Below are positions 17,366-25,666 of a DNA stretch of 64,000 bases, piece by piece. Both the position numbers and the translations under genes were made by a program. Position 1 is the stretch's first letter; the number at the start of each line of letters is the position of its first letter. The stretch spans positions 1,426,001-1,490,000 of the forward strand of contig OZ240207.1 in assembly GCA_965197415.1 (NCBI GenBank). Reading direction: 5' to 3'. Below the pieces are notes generated by a model. That model saw nothing but the letters and a program-made list of their open reading frames with translations, was not told where the DNA came from and searched no databases. The DNA is from DAOUJI01 sp965197415. Its GTDB lineage: Bacteria > Chloroflexota > Dehalococcoidia > Lucifugimonadales > JAGWBF01.

Positions 17366-17500
17366 TCATTCCTCCCCTGGGATTTAAGCTAGCTTACACT
17401 AATGATTATACGGCAACAATATCGGGATGCTCACCTGGGCTGCCACGCTTTTGCCCAGGCTGACGGAGCCATACTCAGCTTTCCCCAGGGACTGCGCCGT

Positions 17501-18196
17501 TCACCCCAAGCCGTCGAGGCATTCCCTCAGGGGCTTGTGGATGCAGGTGAATATGGGCGTGTCCCTCTCCGTATAGGGCCTGGCCTCGGCCTCCCGCAGT
17601 TCCATCACCAAGTCCAGGAAGTCCACGGGATTCGCAGTCTCGAAACCGAGCACAAACTCCTGGTCGTCGAACCCGAACGAATAGGAGGTGCTTATCTTCA
17701 CGGACGGGTACTTGTGACCCACCTGGAAGTGCTCGTTCATCATGCGCTGCCGTTCGTCTTTGGGAAGCTGGTACCAGTCGTGGGTCTTGACGAAGGGGTA
17801 GACGAAAAGGTAGTCACGCCCGATGGCCCGGAACCCCTCGCCTGAGCCGTCCTGGCCTTCGTGGCCGTGGCTGTCGATGTACGGGGAACGCTTGGTCATG
17901 GCCAGGTAGGAATGGGGCATTTGGAGACGCCTGCCCAGCCCCGTGCGGTTCAGTTGGACTGACAGACTGTCCAGTAGGTCCAGGGACTCGCTCACCTTCC
18001 AGAGGAGGAAGTCCACGTCGCCCCTGGTGCCCAGCAGACTGTAGCTGGCAATGCCCATCCTGGAGGAGAACTCGTCCACCACGGCGGCGAACTCACGCTT
18101 CCCGCGGTCACGCTCGTCGTCGGGAAGCAACTTCCATCCGGGGTCGGCCTTGTAGAAGGAATACTTGATGAAACGGCCCTTGAATTCCTGGGCCAT
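17501..18196 (-). CDS. hemQ: chlorite dismutase family protein, probable coproheme decarboxylase
   Basis: This 231-residue protein belongs to the HemQ/chlorite-dismutase family, which oxidatively decarboxylates coproheme III to heme b in the coproporphyrin pathway. KYSFYKADPGWKLLPDDERD and DFLLWKVSESLDLLDSL form the first ferredoxin-like domain. FVYPFVKTHDWYQLPKDERQ then MMNEHFQVGHKYPSVK hold the family's active-site Tyr and proximal heme His. I chose the ATG at 18196, with GGGAGGG four bases upstream. An in-frame longer start at 18250 adds 18 residues. No other heme gene is nearby. Confidence 0.88.
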   Translation of the reverse strand: MAQEFKGRFIKYSFYKADPGWKLLPDDERDRGKREFAAVVDEFSSRMGIASYSLLGTRGDVDFLLWKVSESLDLLDSLSVQLNRTGLGRRLQMPHSYLAMTKRSPYIDSHGHEGQDGSGEGFRAIGRDYLFVYPFVKTHDWYQLPKDERQRMMNEHFQVGHKYPSVKISTSYSFGFDDQEFVLGFETANPVDFLDLVMELREAEARPYTERDTPIFTCIHKPLRECLDGLG

Positions 18197-18243
18197 GACG
18201 CCCTCCCGCAGATAGTCGGACACATTGTACCACGTAGGCTGAA

Positions 18244-18460
18244 CCCTCACCCCGGCCCTCTCCCAGGGGAGAGGGAGATTTGTAAAGACATCGTTGAGGG
18301 AGAGCGGAGAATACTCCTTCCCCCAATGGGGGAAGGTTGGGATGGAGGTGTAGTCCCGCTCCCGTCATTCTGGCGGAGGAGTCACCCTAACCCTCCGCCT
18401 AAAGGGGAGGGGATATTGCTTCTTCCTCGCTAGGGGAAGGCTGGGGTGGGGCGGGTCGGT
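18244..18460. repeat. cluster of G/C-tract palindromic intergenic repeats
   Basis: This intergenic stretch between the alcohol dehydrogenase and hemQ genes is a row of short palindromes. CCCTCTCCC pairs with GGGAGAGGG (18256-18275). CCTTCCCCC/AAT/GGGGGAAGG is at 18316-18336. CCCTCC with GGAGGG is near 18391-18412, and a further CTTCCTC...GGGGAAGG follows. The second one has the same stem as the palindrome at 36280. These look like dispersed REP-type elements, perhaps also acting as terminators. Confidence 0.6.
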
Positions 18461-18465
18461 CACTC

Positions 18466-19485
18466 CTACCAGGTCAGGACTATCTTCCCGAAATTCTCCC
18501 TGTTCAGCATGGCGCTGTGGGCTTCCTGCACCTGGTTGAAAGGGAAGACCTTGTGGACCACCGGCTTGAGCCGCCCGTCCTTGACCAGCCGCATAATGTC
18601 GTGCAGGTAGCTGTTGCTACCCATGAAGGACATAAGCAGGGACAAACGCTTGCCCCGGAACTCGCCCCAGTCAAACTCCATGCCTGTCCCTGCCGTGAAT
18701 CCGCAGTTGATGACCCGTCCGGCGTAGGCCATGGCGCGGAAGGTGTCCATAAGCGTCTGGCCGCCCACGCTGTCCACCGCGACGTGGGCGCCTCCGCCGG
18801 TGGCCCTCACAACCATGTCAGGCCAACCTTCCTGTGTGTAGTCCACGGCGGCAGCGGCCCCAAGCTCGAGTCCTCTTTCCCGCTTCTCCTGGCTGCTGGC
18901 CGTAGTCACCACACGTGCGCCCAGCATCCGGGCTATCTGGATGGCGGCTATGCCGACGCCGCTTCCGGCTGCGTTCACCAGCACCCATTCCCCAGGCTGG
19001 ACGCGGGCCTTTTCCACCAGGCACCGCCAAGCCGTGATGAAGACCAGGGGAATCGACGCAGCCTCTTCGTAGCTGAGGTTGTCGGGCTTCGGGTAAAGGT
19101 TCATGGCCGAGACCTTCATCAGCTCCGCGTAGCCACCGTCAACCTTGGCCCCCAGCATTCCGTATTCGGGACAGTCGGAGTGCTGCCCATGCTGGCAATG
19201 GAAGCAGACGTTGCAGCTTACGCCCGGCGCCACCACTACGGGGTCGCCCTTGGCCCAGCAGGCCACGCCTTCCCCCACCTCTTCAATGACTCCGGCCACG
19301 TCCCGCCCCAGAATCCTGGGTCCGCCGAAACGCGGACCCTCGGACTTGTGGCCCCACACGTCGGCGTGGTTCATGGCGCAAGCCCGCACCCGCACCACGA
19401 CCTCCCCAGGCCCGGCCACGGGGTCCGTGACCTGGCTTATGCCCAGCATCTCCACGCCGCCCGATTCATAAACAATGGCTTTCAT
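18466..19485 (-). CDS. zinc-binding alcohol dehydrogenase / quinone oxidoreductase family (MDR)
   Basis: This 339-residue medium-chain dehydrogenase/reductase has ACAMNHADVWGHKSEGPRFG and GRDVAGVIEEVGEGV in the catalytic domain. The structural-zinc cysteine cluster GVSCNVCFHCQHGQHSDC indicates a true zinc-containing member. The Rossmann motif AAGSGVGIAAIQIARMLGA binds NAD(P). The protein is complete and of typical length. Possible substrates include alcohols, enones or quinones, and the family alone cannot decide. It stands alone, with the palindrome cluster downstream. Confidence 0.88.
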   Translation of the reverse strand: MKAIVYESGGVEMLGISQVTDPVAGPGEVVVRVRACAMNHADVWGHKSEGPRFGGPRILGRDVAGVIEEVGEGVACWAKGDPVVVAPGVSCNVCFHCQHGQHSDCPEYGMLGAKVDGGYAELMKVSAMNLYPKPDNLSYEEAASIPLVFITAWRCLVEKARVQPGEWVLVNAAGSGVGIAAIQIARMLGARVVTTASSQEKRERGLELGAAAAVDYTQEGWPDMVVRATGGGAHVAVDSVGGQTLMDTFRAMAYAGRVINCGFTAGTGMEFDWGEFRGKRLSLLMSFMGSNSYLHDIMRLVKDGRLKPVVHKVFPFNQVQEAHSAMLNRENFGKIVLTW

Positions 19486-19598
19486 CTTCCGCCTCCCATA
19501 TTTTCTGCGCTGACTTTGACCTGTCGACCGGCAGTTGTGGAAGTCAACGACCGACTAATTGCGACAAATTCCTCCAACGGTCTAAAGCCTAACGGCAT

Positions 19599-19841
19599 CT
19601 ACGGCGGAAAACCTCCGTCGAATGCCTCCTGCTCTTCTTCATCTTCCACATAACCAACACCCAGTCGTATTACTTCCCCGTTGACAAATGAAATCTTGAC
19701 CAAGGCTTGAAACATCGCAGCAGATCCTTGGCTAACCCATTCCACACCACGTATCCCTTCCAAATTCCCCAAGTACGCAACTATTGCCTCGACTACCTGG
19801 TCCTCGTTCCACTGATAGCTCCCTGATTCCCACTGATTCAT
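19599..19841 (-). CDS. hypothetical small acidic protein
   Basis: This encodes about 80 residues, MNQWESGSYQWNEDQVVEAI onward, ending DEEEQEAFDGGFPP. The ATG at 19841 has GGGAGGCCTG directly before it and so is preferred over an upstream in-frame ATG. The acidic tail and the FVNGEVIRLGVGYVED strand pattern suggest a small alpha/beta protein. I recognise no family. It lies in the accessory patch next to the DpnI-type endonuclease but is separated from it by about 100 bases (19842 to the stop at 19941 on the same strand). Confidence 0.5.
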   Translation of the reverse strand: MNQWESGSYQWNEDQVVEAIVAYLGNLEGIRGVEWVSQGSAAMFQALVKISFVNGEVIRLGVGYVEDEEEQEAFDGGFPP

Positions 19842-19940
19842 CAGGCCTCCCGACCTCACACATAGTTGCGTTGAGATCGAGACTATTGATCAAACTCGGC
19901 ATTCGTGTCAATTCATTGGTTGCATTACTGAGCGCTCAAC

Positions 19941-20726
19941 CTAACCAATGATCCGGTACCGTCCCCTTCCCAAAAACCTCAGCACATTGCCTTTCCTCAA
20001 TACTTGGAGTTGCTGACGGATTTTGGGTTCGACGTGTCGGTTCTCTGGGTGCCGGGCGGCCAATTCGTCCGCAAACTGGGCATAAAAGTCCTGAAGCGTG
20101 AATTCCTGACTTCCGGTTTCTACTTGGAGTCTGCGAACGCAGGCAAGAATCTCCGCTCCCCAACCGCCAATGGCCCGGGAGTCTGACCTCAGAAAGTCGA
20201 ACTTCTGCCATTCAGACCTAACATCGGCCACGTCACGCGCAATTCCACGTTCAACCACTGAAACCTGACCGTCGGTTGGCAATTCTTTCAGCAGGATTTT
20301 AGAGCCTACCCAGCCTTCTCTCCGTGCGCCTTTCTTTAATGCGGGTCTTGCTTCTATGACGGCGCGTGTGAAGAAATGGCCCGGAACGACAAACAAATCA
20401 GTGACATTCCAAGCCGACTCGGAGTATCGCAGAAACACATAATGTGGCGCCCGCCCTTGTTCGACTGCCTCCATCTTCTTTCCGTAGGCCGAATTTGTGA
20501 CGGATTTTCCAAACGCTCCGCGTTGGCTCTTCAACTGATATTCCGCGCTGCACTCCGGACACCTGTAGTCCAGAACGGCCCGGTTGGGCGGCTCGGACAG
20601 TATGCTGGCCGACGAACAGGCAAGGCAGAAGAGGTTGCGAGCAGCCCAGTCTTCGCTGACTCGCCGCGCTATTTGTGAACTGCTGGAGTACCCTGCTCCG
20701 GCTGACGGGTCCATTTGAAGATTCAT
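19941..20726 (-). CDS. DpnI-type / Dam-replacing family restriction endonuclease
   Basis: This 261-residue protein matches the DRP/DpnI family, which cleaves GATC when the adenine is methylated. The order is as expected. RNLFCLACSSASILSEPPN and YRCPECSAEYQLKSQRG form the zinc-knuckle and nuclease region with the catalytic Asp in LDY. SAYGKKMEAVEQGRAPHYVFLR, ARREGWVGSKILLKELP, and a C-terminal winged helix (EPKIRQQLQVLRKGNVLRF, then LGRGRYRII) follow. The metal motif reads QLK where relatives usually have ELK. Activity therefore needs testing. I prefer the ATG at 20726 (MNLQMDPS), after the helix-turn-helix ORF. No methyltransferase is adjacent, consistent with a methyl-directed enzyme. Confidence 0.85.
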   Translation of the reverse strand: MNLQMDPSAGAGYSSSSQIARRVSEDWAARNLFCLACSSASILSEPPNRAVLDYRCPECSAEYQLKSQRGAFGKSVTNSAYGKKMEAVEQGRAPHYVFLRYSESAWNVTDLFVVPGHFFTRAVIEARPALKKGARREGWVGSKILLKELPTDGQVSVVERGIARDVADVRSEWQKFDFLRSDSRAIGGWGAEILACVRRLQVETGSQEFTLQDFYAQFADELAARHPENRHVEPKIRQQLQVLRKGNVLRFLGRGRYRIIG

Positions 20727-20734
20727 GCTCGCGC

Positions 20735-20872
20735 CTAAAGCTCTATTCCCCATCCTGCCACTAAACCCCGCGCAACCAGGTAACGCACGTGGTCGGCGCT
20801 GTAACCGCTGATGCGGGCAGCTGCGCTCAGGGGAATGAGATTCCCACCCTCAGACGGAACAGTAGAGTTCAC
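20735..20872 (-). CDS. 45-residue helix-turn-helix protein upstream of the endonuclease
   Basis: A GTG-started ORF reads LIPLSAAARISGYSADHVRY then LVARGLVAGWGIEL, a short helix-turn-helix of the excisionase/MerR (HTH_17) kind. It ends eight bases before the endonuclease ATG at 20726, so the two probably form one transcript. No clear ribosome binding site is seen ahead of the GTG. It might regulate the endonuclease, or be a remnant of a longer DNA-binding gene. The N-terminal ten residues are not conserved-looking. An upstream in-frame start for the endonuclease at 20753 would overlap this ORF. Confidence 0.5.
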   Translation of the reverse strand: MNSTVPSEGGNLIPLSAAARISGYSADHVRYLVARGLVAGWGIEL

Positions 20873-21002
20873 GGCTAGTCCAAAAGGTCAGTTGATAAGA
20901 GTGAGTCGTTCCGGTACTGGCGCTGCCTCATAGAGTATATATTCGTCCGAACAAACCCGCCATTACGTAGAAACGTCCACCGGCGGCGCCCCGACCCCAC
21001 GT

Positions 21003-21767
21003 TTACTGGGCCGTGCGGCCTCCGTCGAGGACTAGCTCAGCGCCTGTCATGTATGAGGATTCGTCGGAAGCCAGGAACAGTACGGCCTGGGCCACGTCCT
21101 CCGGGGTCCCTATGCGGCCCAGCGGAGTCTTACGTATCCGGTCCTCTACGTTGGCAGGGTCTGTAAAGTAAGCGGCTGTCATGGGCGTTATTACGTCTCC
21201 CGGGTGAATGGAGTTGACCCTGATGCCATAGGGCGCAAGCTGCACCGCCGCAGCCTTGGTGAATAGGCGGACAGCCGCCTTGGAGGCGTGGTAGACGGCT
21301 GACGTGCCTCCGGCGACTATTCCGGCGATGGAGGAGATGTTGATGACTGAGCCGCCGCCGGCCTTCCGCATGTGGGGGATGGAATGCTTGACGCCCAGGA
21401 AGGGGCCTCGGGCGTTGACGGCCATGACCCGGTCCCAAAGTTCCTCGCTTGTCTCCTCGATGGAAAGCCGTTGGCCTATGCCCGCGTTGTTCACCAATAT
21501 GTGGAGTCCGCCCATCATCTCCACGGCGCTGTCGACGGCCTCAACCCAGTGGGATTCCTCCGATACGTCAAGATGACAGTATGCGGCAGAACCCCCACCC
21601 TTCTCTATCACGGCGACCTGCTCAAGGCCTTCATCGTCCCGGATGTCACCGATGACAACCGCGGCGCCCTCACTGGCCAGCAGCCGGGCTTGGGCGGCGC
21701 CCATTCCCCTAGCCCCTCCCGTAACAAGCGCCGTCTTACCCGTCAGCCTTCCCATGGCGTCCATCAA
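21003..21767 (-). CDS. short-chain dehydrogenase/reductase
   Basis: This 254-residue classical SDR has the cofactor motif TGGARGMGAAQ (TGxxxGxG), NNAG in ILVNNAGIG, the catalytic Ser in SVINISSIAG, and the YHASK catalytic pair. The C-terminal EDVAQAVLFLASDESSYMTG and LVLDGG are the usual end. An Asp at the end of the second strand (AAVVIGD) favours NAD over NADP. The start may be either of two ATGs near 21767 and 21755 (MGRLTGKTAL). It may belong to a catabolic neighbourhood with the NIPSNAP and LLM genes, which lie divergently from 21956. Confidence 0.92.
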   Translation of the reverse strand: MMDAMGRLTGKTALVTGGARGMGAAQARLLASEGAAVVIGDIRDDEGLEQVAVIEKGGGSAAYCHLDVSEESHWVEAVDSAVEMMGGLHILVNNAGIGQRLSIEETSEELWDRVMAVNARGPFLGVKHSIPHMRKAGGGSVINISSIAGIVAGGTSAVYHASKAAVRLFTKAAAVQLAPYGIRVNSIHPGDVITPMTAAYFTDPANVEDRIRKTPLGRIGTPEDVAQAVLFLASDESSYMTGAELVLDGGRTAQ

Positions 21768-21818
21768 TTGTCTTACAGAGCTTCACTGTGTCTCGTCCCA
21801 ATGGTCGCCTACAGAACC

Positions 21819-21845
21819 GCCCTTCGACACGCTCAGGGCGAACGG
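21819..21845. repeat. CTTCGACA-type REP element
   Basis: The core CCTTCGACACGCTCAGGGCG followed by AACGG is a short repeat of a kind seen between genes of many bacteria. It carries a Pro/Ser/Lys/Leu-type reading by chance. A divergent copy with an inserted hairpin is at 27882-27931. Confidence 0.6.
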
Positions 21846-21955
21846 AAATGAATCGACCGCGGCGGGCGGTTGCCGCCTCTAGTGGGCTGTCGTAGAATAA
21901 CACGACTCTTGACCCTCTTTATTTTCGGCGCCATTTCGAGACATCTGGAGGTTAC

Positions 21956-22570
21956 ATGATTTACGAGCTGCGCACCTACGACATGAGGCCCGGTTCCATC
22001 GAAGAGTTCGAGAGGCGGGTGGAAGAGGCCCTGCCCCACAGGACCCACCTGTCCCCTATGGCGGCCTTTTGGCACACGTCCATCGGCCCGCTGAACCAGG
22101 TCGTCCATATCTGGCCCTACGAAGACCTGAACGCCAGGGCGGCCATCCGCGCGGAGGCCGCCAAAAGCCCCAACTGGCCCCCGAAGACCCAGGACCTGAT
22201 TCTGAACATGGAGAACGTAATCATCGAGCCCGCGCCCTTCGCCAAGGCCCTGGAGCCGGCGGAGATTGGCCCCGTGTTCGAAATACGCATCTACACCTTC
22301 CAGCCGGGCGCTTTGCCCCACGTCATTGAGGCCTGGAAAGACTCACTTCCGGCCCGGGAAAAGTACTCGCCCAACGTGTTCACCGGCTACACCGAAATCG
22401 GCGGGCTGAACCGCTGGTACCACGTCTGGGCTTACCCTAGCCTGGCCGAGCGCGACAGGGTCCGCGACGAGGCCAGGTCTGACCCTAAGTGGCCGCCGCC
22501 CACCCGCGAGTACTGGCTGAGCCAGGAGAACAAGATACTCAACCCGGCGTCATTCTCGCCCATACGGTAG
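21956..22570 (+). CDS. NIPSNAP family protein (first of tandem pair)
   Basis: This 204-residue protein contains two NIPSNAP-type ferredoxin-like domains. The first begins MIYELRTYDMRPGSIEEFER and has HRTHLSPMAAFWHTSIGPLN then QVVHIWPYEDL. The second begins FEIRIYTFQPGALPHVIEAW and has KYSPNVFTGYTEIGGLNRWY then HVWAY. NIPSNAP domains are common beside catabolic enzymes in bacteria, but no single activity is established. It starts with ATG after a GAGG (GGAGGTTACATG) and is followed 34 bases later by its paralog, and then by an LLM gene. Confidence 0.9.
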   Translation: MIYELRTYDMRPGSIEEFERRVEEALPHRTHLSPMAAFWHTSIGPLNQVVHIWPYEDLNARAAIRAEAAKSPNWPPKTQDLILNMENVIIEPAPFAKALEPAEIGPVFEIRIYTFQPGALPHVIEAWKDSLPAREKYSPNVFTGYTEIGGLNRWYHVWAYPSLAERDRVRDEARSDPKWPPPTREYWLSQENKILNPASFSPIR

Positions 22571-22604
22571 GGGCGACTGGCCGGTCGCCCAACCGGAACG
22601 ACCC

Positions 22605-23219
22605 ATGATATACGAGATGAGGACCGAGACGCTGAGGTCCGGCGCCGTGCCTGAGTACGAGCGCCGGTTCGGGGAGAAGCTGCCTAGCCGGGAGAAGCAC
22701 TCGAAGCTGGGGGCCTTCTGGCACACCGTCATAGGCCCCCTGAACCAGGTGATACACGTCTGGCCCTACGAGGACCTGGCGCACCGGGCCAGGGTGCGTA
22801 CGGAAGCCGCCCAGGAACCCGGATGGCCCCCGCAGGTCGACGACCTGACCATGAACGTCCAGGTGGAGGTCATGTCCCCGGCGCCCTTCATGAAGCCCCT
22901 AGGAAACCGGCAGTTGGGGAACATCTACGAGATGCGCATCTACTCCTACGTTCCCGGCGGCATCCCCCACGTGGTCCAGCGCTGGTCCGAGTCCATCGAA
23001 TACCGGGAGCAGTACTCGCCCCTGGTGGCTGCGTGGTACCCAGAGATGGGGCGTCTCAACAAGTGGTACCACCTGTGGGCATACAAGGACCTGGAGGAGC
23101 GCGAGTACCTCAGAGGCCAGTCGTTGAGGGACCCCCACTGGCCCGTGCTGACCTACGAATGGCTGCTCAGGAACGAGTGCAAAATCATGGAGCCGGCGGC
23201 CTTTTCGCCAATGCACTAG
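22605..23219 (+). CDS. NIPSNAP family protein (second of tandem pair)
   Basis: It has the same 204-residue length as its upstream neighbour and the same two-domain layout (MIYEMRTETLRSGAVPEYER, HVWPYEDLAHRARVRTEAAQ, then YEMRIYSYVPGGIPHVVQRW). The two are clear tandem duplicates that have diverged over most of their length while keeping the WPYEDL and WYHLWAY signatures. A heteromeric complex is possible. The LLM gene starts 49 bases downstream, so all three may be one operon. The role is unknown. Confidence 0.9.
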   Translation: MIYEMRTETLRSGAVPEYERRFGEKLPSREKHSKLGAFWHTVIGPLNQVIHVWPYEDLAHRARVRTEAAQEPGWPPQVDDLTMNVQVEVMSPAPFMKPLGNRQLGNIYEMRIYSYVPGGIPHVVQRWSESIEYREQYSPLVAAWYPEMGRLNKWYHLWAYKDLEEREYLRGQSLRDPHWPVLTYEWLLRNECKIMEPAAFSPMH

Positions 23220-23268
23220 GGCCGGCGCCCCAGGCGATAGCCCCTAAAACAAACAAGGGAGCGGCACT

Positions 23269-24123
23269 ATGGCAGACATCAAGGTAGGCGTATCCATTCC
23301 CACGATCATTGGGAACCCCATAGACATGGCGACGGTGGCCAAGCGGGCCGAGGAGCTGGGGTTCGAGTCCATCTGGGCGCCGGAGCACACCCTGGTGCCC
23401 GTCAACGTGGAGACGCGTTTCCCCTACAGCGAGGACGGCGCAGTCCCCCCATACTACAGCCACATGATGGACCCCTTTGTGGCCCTGTCCCACGCCTCCG
23501 CCTCCACGTCCACCATCAAGCTGGGCACCGGGGTCACCCTGCTGCCCGAGCGCAACCCTATACTTCTAGCCAAGGTCATAGCCTCCCTGGACCACTTCTC
23601 CGGAGGCCGGACGGTGGTTGGTATAGGGGCCGGATGGCTCCGTGAGGAGTTGGAGATAATGGGAGGCAACTTCCGCCGCCGCTGGAGCCAGGCCAGGGAG
23701 TCGGTGCTGGCCATGAAGAAGCTTTGGACCAAAGAGGTGTCCGAGTTCCACGGCGAGTTCTACGACTTCCCGCCCCTCAGGTCCTTCCCCAAGCCCGCGC
23801 AGAAGCCCCATCCGCCCATTCTGCTGGGAGGCATGGCCAAGAGGGTGCTGAACCGGGTTGTGGAGTACGGCGACGGCTGGGCGCCCAACATCGCCAGCTA
23901 CCACGACATCACCGCAGCCGCCCATAAGCTAACGATGCTTTGCGCCGAAGCAGGGCGCGACCCGCGAGGGATCGGGATTACGGTGTACCAGATCCCTCCC
24001 GAGAGGGACGTGATGCGCCGCTTGGGTGAAGCGGGCGCTTACCGCGCCGTCACCCGAATCGACGGCGACTCCACCCAGTCTGCCCTCGACTACCTGGACA
24101 AGCTGGCCCTGGAGGTCTTGTAG
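23269..24123 (+). CDS. LLM class F420-dependent-type oxidoreductase
   Basis: This 284-residue luciferase-like protein opens with KVGVSIPTIIGNPIDMATVA, AEELGFESIWAPEHTLVPV and IASLDHFSGGRTVVGIGAGW. This is the typical pattern of the F420-dependent branch (the TIGR03619-like group). FPKPAQKPHPPILLGGMAK and VEYGDGWAPN also match. It follows the NIPSNAP pair and ends 13 bases before the convergent MmgE/PrpD gene. It is slightly shorter than the other LLM proteins here, and its C-terminus (ALDYLDKLALEVL) is complete. Confidence 0.9.
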   Translation: MADIKVGVSIPTIIGNPIDMATVAKRAEELGFESIWAPEHTLVPVNVETRFPYSEDGAVPPYYSHMMDPFVALSHASASTSTIKLGTGVTLLPERNPILLAKVIASLDHFSGGRTVVGIGAGWLREELEIMGGNFRRRWSQARESVLAMKKLWTKEVSEFHGEFYDFPPLRSFPKPAQKPHPPILLGGMAKRVLNRVVEYGDGWAPNIASYHDITAAAHKLTMLCAEAGRDPRGIGITVYQIPPERDVMRRLGEAGAYRAVTRIDGDSTQSALDYLDKLALEVL

Positions 24124-24136
24124 AGGCAGGGCACCC

Positions 24137-25501
24137 TTAAGCCCGTATCATCGCCACCACGTCGGCGATGTCTGGGGCTTCTTCCAGGCGCCATAGGGTC
24201 TCCAGGAGGACTTCGGTGCGGTCGTTGGGGAGGACGCCGTCGGCCAGGGCGCGGAACTTGGAGTCGATTTCGCCGCGGTCCATGGGGTTGCGCCAGTGGC
24301 CCCTATGAAAGGGCACGTCGCCTGATTCTATGCGTTCCCCGGACTTGGTGGTGACCTCGATGCTGCACAGCATGGCCTCGGGCGCGCGGCGGTTGGCTTC
24401 CTCGGACACGGACACCTTAACCCGCTGAACGAGGTCCAACAGCGCAACGTCGTTGAGATAGGCGTCGTCGAAACGCTCCACTCCCACGTCTCCGTACTTC
24501 AACATGACCGCCACGGTGTAGGGCATGGAGTGGTCCGCCGTCTCCCGGGTGGCGGGCCGCCACTTCTCCTGGTCCCCGGCCATAATGCGCACGGCCGTCC
24601 CCAACGTGGACACGTGAATCTCCTCGATGTCGTCCACTCCGGACAGCCGCTCCCTCACCTTGAGGGCCGCCTCCATCACCGTCTGGGAGTAGAGGCCCAG
24701 CGGGAATCGCTTGATGCTCACCTCTGACACCTTGAAGGGGGTCTCGCCTCCGCCGAAGGGGGCCAGCTCTATCAGGTCGCCCGTTATCACTTTGCCGAAG
24801 CCTTCCCGCCCGTCGAAAATATCCGCCGGTCCGGTCAGGCCCTTCTCCGCCAGCTGGGCCGCGAATACTGCGTTGCGTGAGGCGTTGGCGAAAGCGCAAC
24901 CTTTCCACATGGAGACGGTGCCGATACGCGTCTGGTGCAGGGACACGTTGGGAACCAGGGAGAGGCTGATGGCCTCGGCCGTTTTCTCCTTGTCCAGGCC
25001 CAGAGCGCGGGCGGCCCCCACGCCAGCCGATATTACGCCCAGGGTCACGTGGTCGTAGCCCCGGTTGCGCACCTCAACGGCGTCACACAAGCGGCAGAAG
25101 GTCTCGTAGGCCAGCACCGTGGATGCGATGAATTCCTTGCCCGACGCGTGGCGCATCTCGGCCAGAGGCAGCACGGCGGCTATGGCATCGCTGGGGTGGC
25201 CGGAGTCGATGCTGGTGTAGCCGTCGTTGAAGTCCAGGTATCGAATCATCACTCCGTTGGCGAAGGCTGCCAGGTCCGGGGTGGTTGAATGGCCGCTGAC
25301 CAGCACGGTGGCGGGCTGCTTGGAGGTGACGGACTGGGCAAGGTCCACGGCGACTTGCGATGGAAAGCTGTCGTACCCACCGAGTGCACAGCCGATGGTG
25401 TCCACTATCAAGCCCTTGGTTTTCTCCACTGCGTCGGCGGGAATCTGATCGTAGTCCAGGCTGGTGGCGTAATCGCTCAGATAGTCCAGTATTCGGTCCA
25501 C
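24137..25501 (-). CDS. MmgE/PrpD family protein
   Basis: This 454-residue protein belongs to the family of 2-methylcitrate dehydratase and related enzymes. DRILDYLSDYATSLDYDQIP, VDTIGCALGGYDSFPSQVAV, NGVMIRYLDFNDGYTSIDSG and HPSDAIAAVLPLAEM are the family's N-terminal all-helical domain. RDYD-type substrate loops and TVAVMLKYGDV follow. I chose the GTG at 25501 with GGAGG six bases upstream. Longer in-frame starts reach 25594 but add a non-family leader. Because no prpC/prpB genes lie nearby, a role in propionate metabolism is not established. Other members act on cis-aconitate or iminodisuccinate. Confidence 0.88.
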   Translation of the reverse strand: MDRILDYLSDYATSLDYDQIPADAVEKTKGLIVDTIGCALGGYDSFPSQVAVDLAQSVTSKQPATVLVSGHSTTPDLAAFANGVMIRYLDFNDGYTSIDSGHPSDAIAAVLPLAEMRHASGKEFIASTVLAYETFCRLCDAVEVRNRGYDHVTLGVISAGVGAARALGLDKEKTAEAISLSLVPNVSLHQTRIGTVSMWKGCAFANASRNAVFAAQLAEKGLTGPADIFDGREGFGKVITGDLIELAPFGGGETPFKVSEVSIKRFPLGLYSQTVMEAALKVRERLSGVDDIEEIHVSTLGTAVRIMAGDQEKWRPATRETADHSMPYTVAVMLKYGDVGVERFDDAYLNDVALLDLVQRVKVSVSEEANRRAPEAMLCSIEVTTKSGERIESGDVPFHRGHWRNPMDRGEIDSKFRALADGVLPNDRTEVLLETLWRLEEAPDIADVVAMIRA

Positions 25502-25666
25502 AAGAAACCTCCACGACAACGATGGTAAAATAGGCGGCGCAGGCATTGTGTACGAGAGCGCATTTGTTGACAAGAGCAGCCTGAGATATGACACGATTAC
25601 ACTTGAAGAATGAAAAGACCCGATGGCTGGTCATAGAGACTCGCTCTTCCTCCAGGGAGAAAGTAC

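Noticed and set aside
18244..18460. CRISPR array
   Set aside because: The palindromes differ in sequence and spacing and have no constant direct repeat with unique spacers.
25502..25666. Cobalamin riboswitch upstream of cobC-cobQ
   Set aside because: I looked for the B12-box consensus in the 165 bases between the MmgE/PrpD gene and cobC and saw none.
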